This document shows, one piece after another, positions 4,942-6,140 of a stretch of DNA of 6,140 nucleotides. Positions within the stretch are counted from its first letter, which is position 1. Each line of letters opens with the position of its first letter. The stretch lies in assembly GCA_946183385.1 (NCBI GenBank), contig CAMHBN010000121.1, positions 1-6,140 of the forward strand, read 5' to 3'. A program made the translations under genes and the position numbers. Below the pieces are notes generated by a model. The model saw nothing but the letters and a program-made list of their open reading frames with translations. It was not told the origin of the DNA and did not search any database. This DNA comes from an uncultured Ruminococcus sp. (lineage in GTDB: Bacteria; Bacillota; Clostridia; Oscillospirales; Ruminococcaceae).

Positions 4942-6128
4942 TAAACAACCGCGAACCCAAGCGAATGCTCGCAGTGTTCGCGGTCATACTTTTGTTGGGC
5001 GCGGGAGCGTGGTTCCTCCTGTCGGGGCTCATTGCTGACGCCGCTATGGAAGAGCGTATCCGCGGCGCACTCTCATTTTACAGCGGACAGAAATTTACAG
5101 ATATTCCCGACGACGAGCACGTCGGCAAGGGAGAAGAGCTCGCGGAGAGCTACGGGATAAGCGCGGATATGAGTCCGCGGCTTATGGGCGGATACGGTGA
5201 GCTCCGCAAAAAGGTATTCTTCTGCGGCTTCGGAGCAACTGCCGCTCTCGACCTGATATGGCTGATTTTCGCACTGAGCCAGCTATTCCGCGTGTACAGC
5301 GGTATTGAGAAAGTGCGCGGACAGTGTATGAAGCTGAGCGACGACCTCAGCCAAAAGCCGCCGCTAATCGGCGACGATATGAGCTGTGTAGGACGTCTGT
5401 CGGAGAGCGTAGCCGTGACGGGGAAACGGCTCGGCGTCATCAACTCCGAGCTCTCGAAGGCAAAGGGCAGGCTCGCGGACTTCCTCGCCGACCTCTCCCA
5501 TCAGCTCAAGACCTCGCTCGCAGTCATACGTCTGAACAGCGACATTCTCGCACAGGTCGGGAACATCGCACCTGAGAAGCGGCGTCAGCTCTCCGACGAA
5601 CTGACGAGCAACATCGACGGCATGGAAGAGCTCGTGCTCGCGGCGCTCAAACTCGCAAAGCTCGACGCGGGAGCTGTCGAATACGAGATGAGGGAGCAAT
5701 CCCTCGCGGACACCTGCAATGAAGCGATAACGCGCATTTCTCCCCTGCTCCGCGAGCACGGTATCACAGCGGAGCTCAAATGCGGCGATATATCCTTCGT
5801 TCACGACAGGGCGTGGCTGTGCGAGGCGGTCGAGAACATCATCAAGAACGCGATTGACCACTCCGAATGTACGCGGATATTGGTCGAGGCGGAGGCTCTT
5901 CCCTCGGCGGTGAAGCTGTCCGTCAGCGACAACGGCAAGGGCATACCGCAGGAAGAAATTCCCAAGCTGTTCGAGCGTTTCGGCAGAGCGAGCAAGGGCA
6001 GAAATATGACGAGCGTGGGTATCGGGCTCTCCATTGCCCGAAAAATAGCCGTTACGCACTCGGGAGACATCACCGTCTTCTCCGAGAAAGGCACTGGAAC
6101 AAAATTTGTAATGACCTTCATTTTGTAA
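4920..6128 (+). CDS. Membrane sensor histidine kinase
   Basis: A 402-residue kinase whose first 22 bases overlap the response regulator gene. TM1 is at about residues 16-39 and TM2 at about 99-121, enclosing an external loop of roughly 58 residues with no recognised sensor fold. A linker/coiled stretch (about 125-185) leads to the dimerisation and phosphoacceptor helix FLADLSHQLKTSLAVIRLNS with His194. The ATPase domain shows the N box (ENIIKNAIDHS, Asn310), the D box VSDNGKGIP (Asp337, Gly339, Gly341), the F box KLFERFGRAS and the G2 box SVGIGLSIARKIA (Gly367, Gly369), so it looks complete and active. The H box reads H-Q-L-K-T-S where most kinases of the class have H-x-L-K-T-P. It should autophosphorylate and pass phosphate to Asp50 of the adjacent regulator. 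Relatives in Clostridia often sit before ABC transporter genes for peptide or drug response; that is inference, as the window ends 12 bases after the stop. Confidence 0.94.
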   Translation: MDRTDKLINNREPKRMLAVFAVILLLGAGAWFLLSGLIADAAMEERIRGALSFYSGQKFTDIPDDEHVGKGEELAESYGISADMSPRLMGGYGELRKKVFFCGFGATAALDLIWLIFALSQLFRVYSGIEKVRGQCMKLSDDLSQKPPLIGDDMSCVGRLSESVAVTGKRLGVINSELSKAKGRLADFLADLSHQLKTSLAVIRLNSDILAQVGNIAPEKRRQLSDELTSNIDGMEELVLAALKLAKLDAGAVEYEMREQSLADTCNEAITRISPLLREHGITAELKCGDISFVHDRAWLCEAVENIIKNAIDHSECTRILVEAEALPSAVKLSVSDNGKGIPQEEIPKLFERFGRASKGRNMTSVGIGLSIARKIAVTHSGDITVFSEKGTGTKFVMTFIL

Positions 6129-6140
6129 CTTTGGCGTAAG

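Noticed and set aside
1..6140. CRISPR array, insertion sequence or defence gene cluster
   Set aside because: No regularly spaced repeats, transposase or nuclease motifs were seen in either strand.

Overview
The window looks like low-to-moderate GC Firmicute DNA, most likely Ruminococcus or a close relative in the Clostridia. This rests on the style of the pilin, the lipoprotein C1 protease and the OmpR-type regulator/kinase pair, and on consensus sigma-A promoters and AGGAGG-type ribosome binding sites. The organism assignment is inferred from protein character only. Six genes are well supported, and one further open frame is doubtful.

Left part (1-1042): the 3' portion of an S66 (MccF/LD-carboxypeptidase-like) serine peptidase enters from the left edge and is followed by an intrinsic terminator. 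Middle (1043-2432): a 334-base AT-rich intergenic region carries repeated operator-like elements and a near-consensus promoter. It drives a probable two-gene operon: an XRE/HigA-MqsA-antitoxin-type HTH protein, then 20 bases later a type IV pilin-like protein. A perfect 14-bp hairpin follows. Bases 2433-2790 hold a coding-like but unrecognised acidic open frame. It has no ribosome binding site and no stop before the next terminator, so it may be a remnant or frameshifted gene.

Right part (2793-6140): a bidirectional terminator separates that frame from a convergent (minus-strand) lipoprotein with a papain-like C1 protease domain and a probable lectin-like C-terminal domain. Its TTGACA-17-TACAAT promoter diverges from a TTGCAA-17-TATAAT promoter. 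The latter drives an OmpR-family response regulator and an overlapping, translationally coupled two-TM sensor histidine kinase. The window ends 12 bases after the kinase stop. In Clostridia, pairs of this kind often precede an ABC transporter, but none is visible here.

The points most worth a second look are: (i) the antitoxin-like regulator fused in operon layout to a pilin, with a duplicated 24-nt operator-like element 285 bp apart, one copy inside the promoter spacer; (ii) a response regulator that appears to lack the N-terminal beta-platform of its winged-helix domain; (iii) the open frame at 2439-2790 that runs through a terminator. No CRISPR array, insertion sequence, tRNA, rRNA or known defence system was seen.
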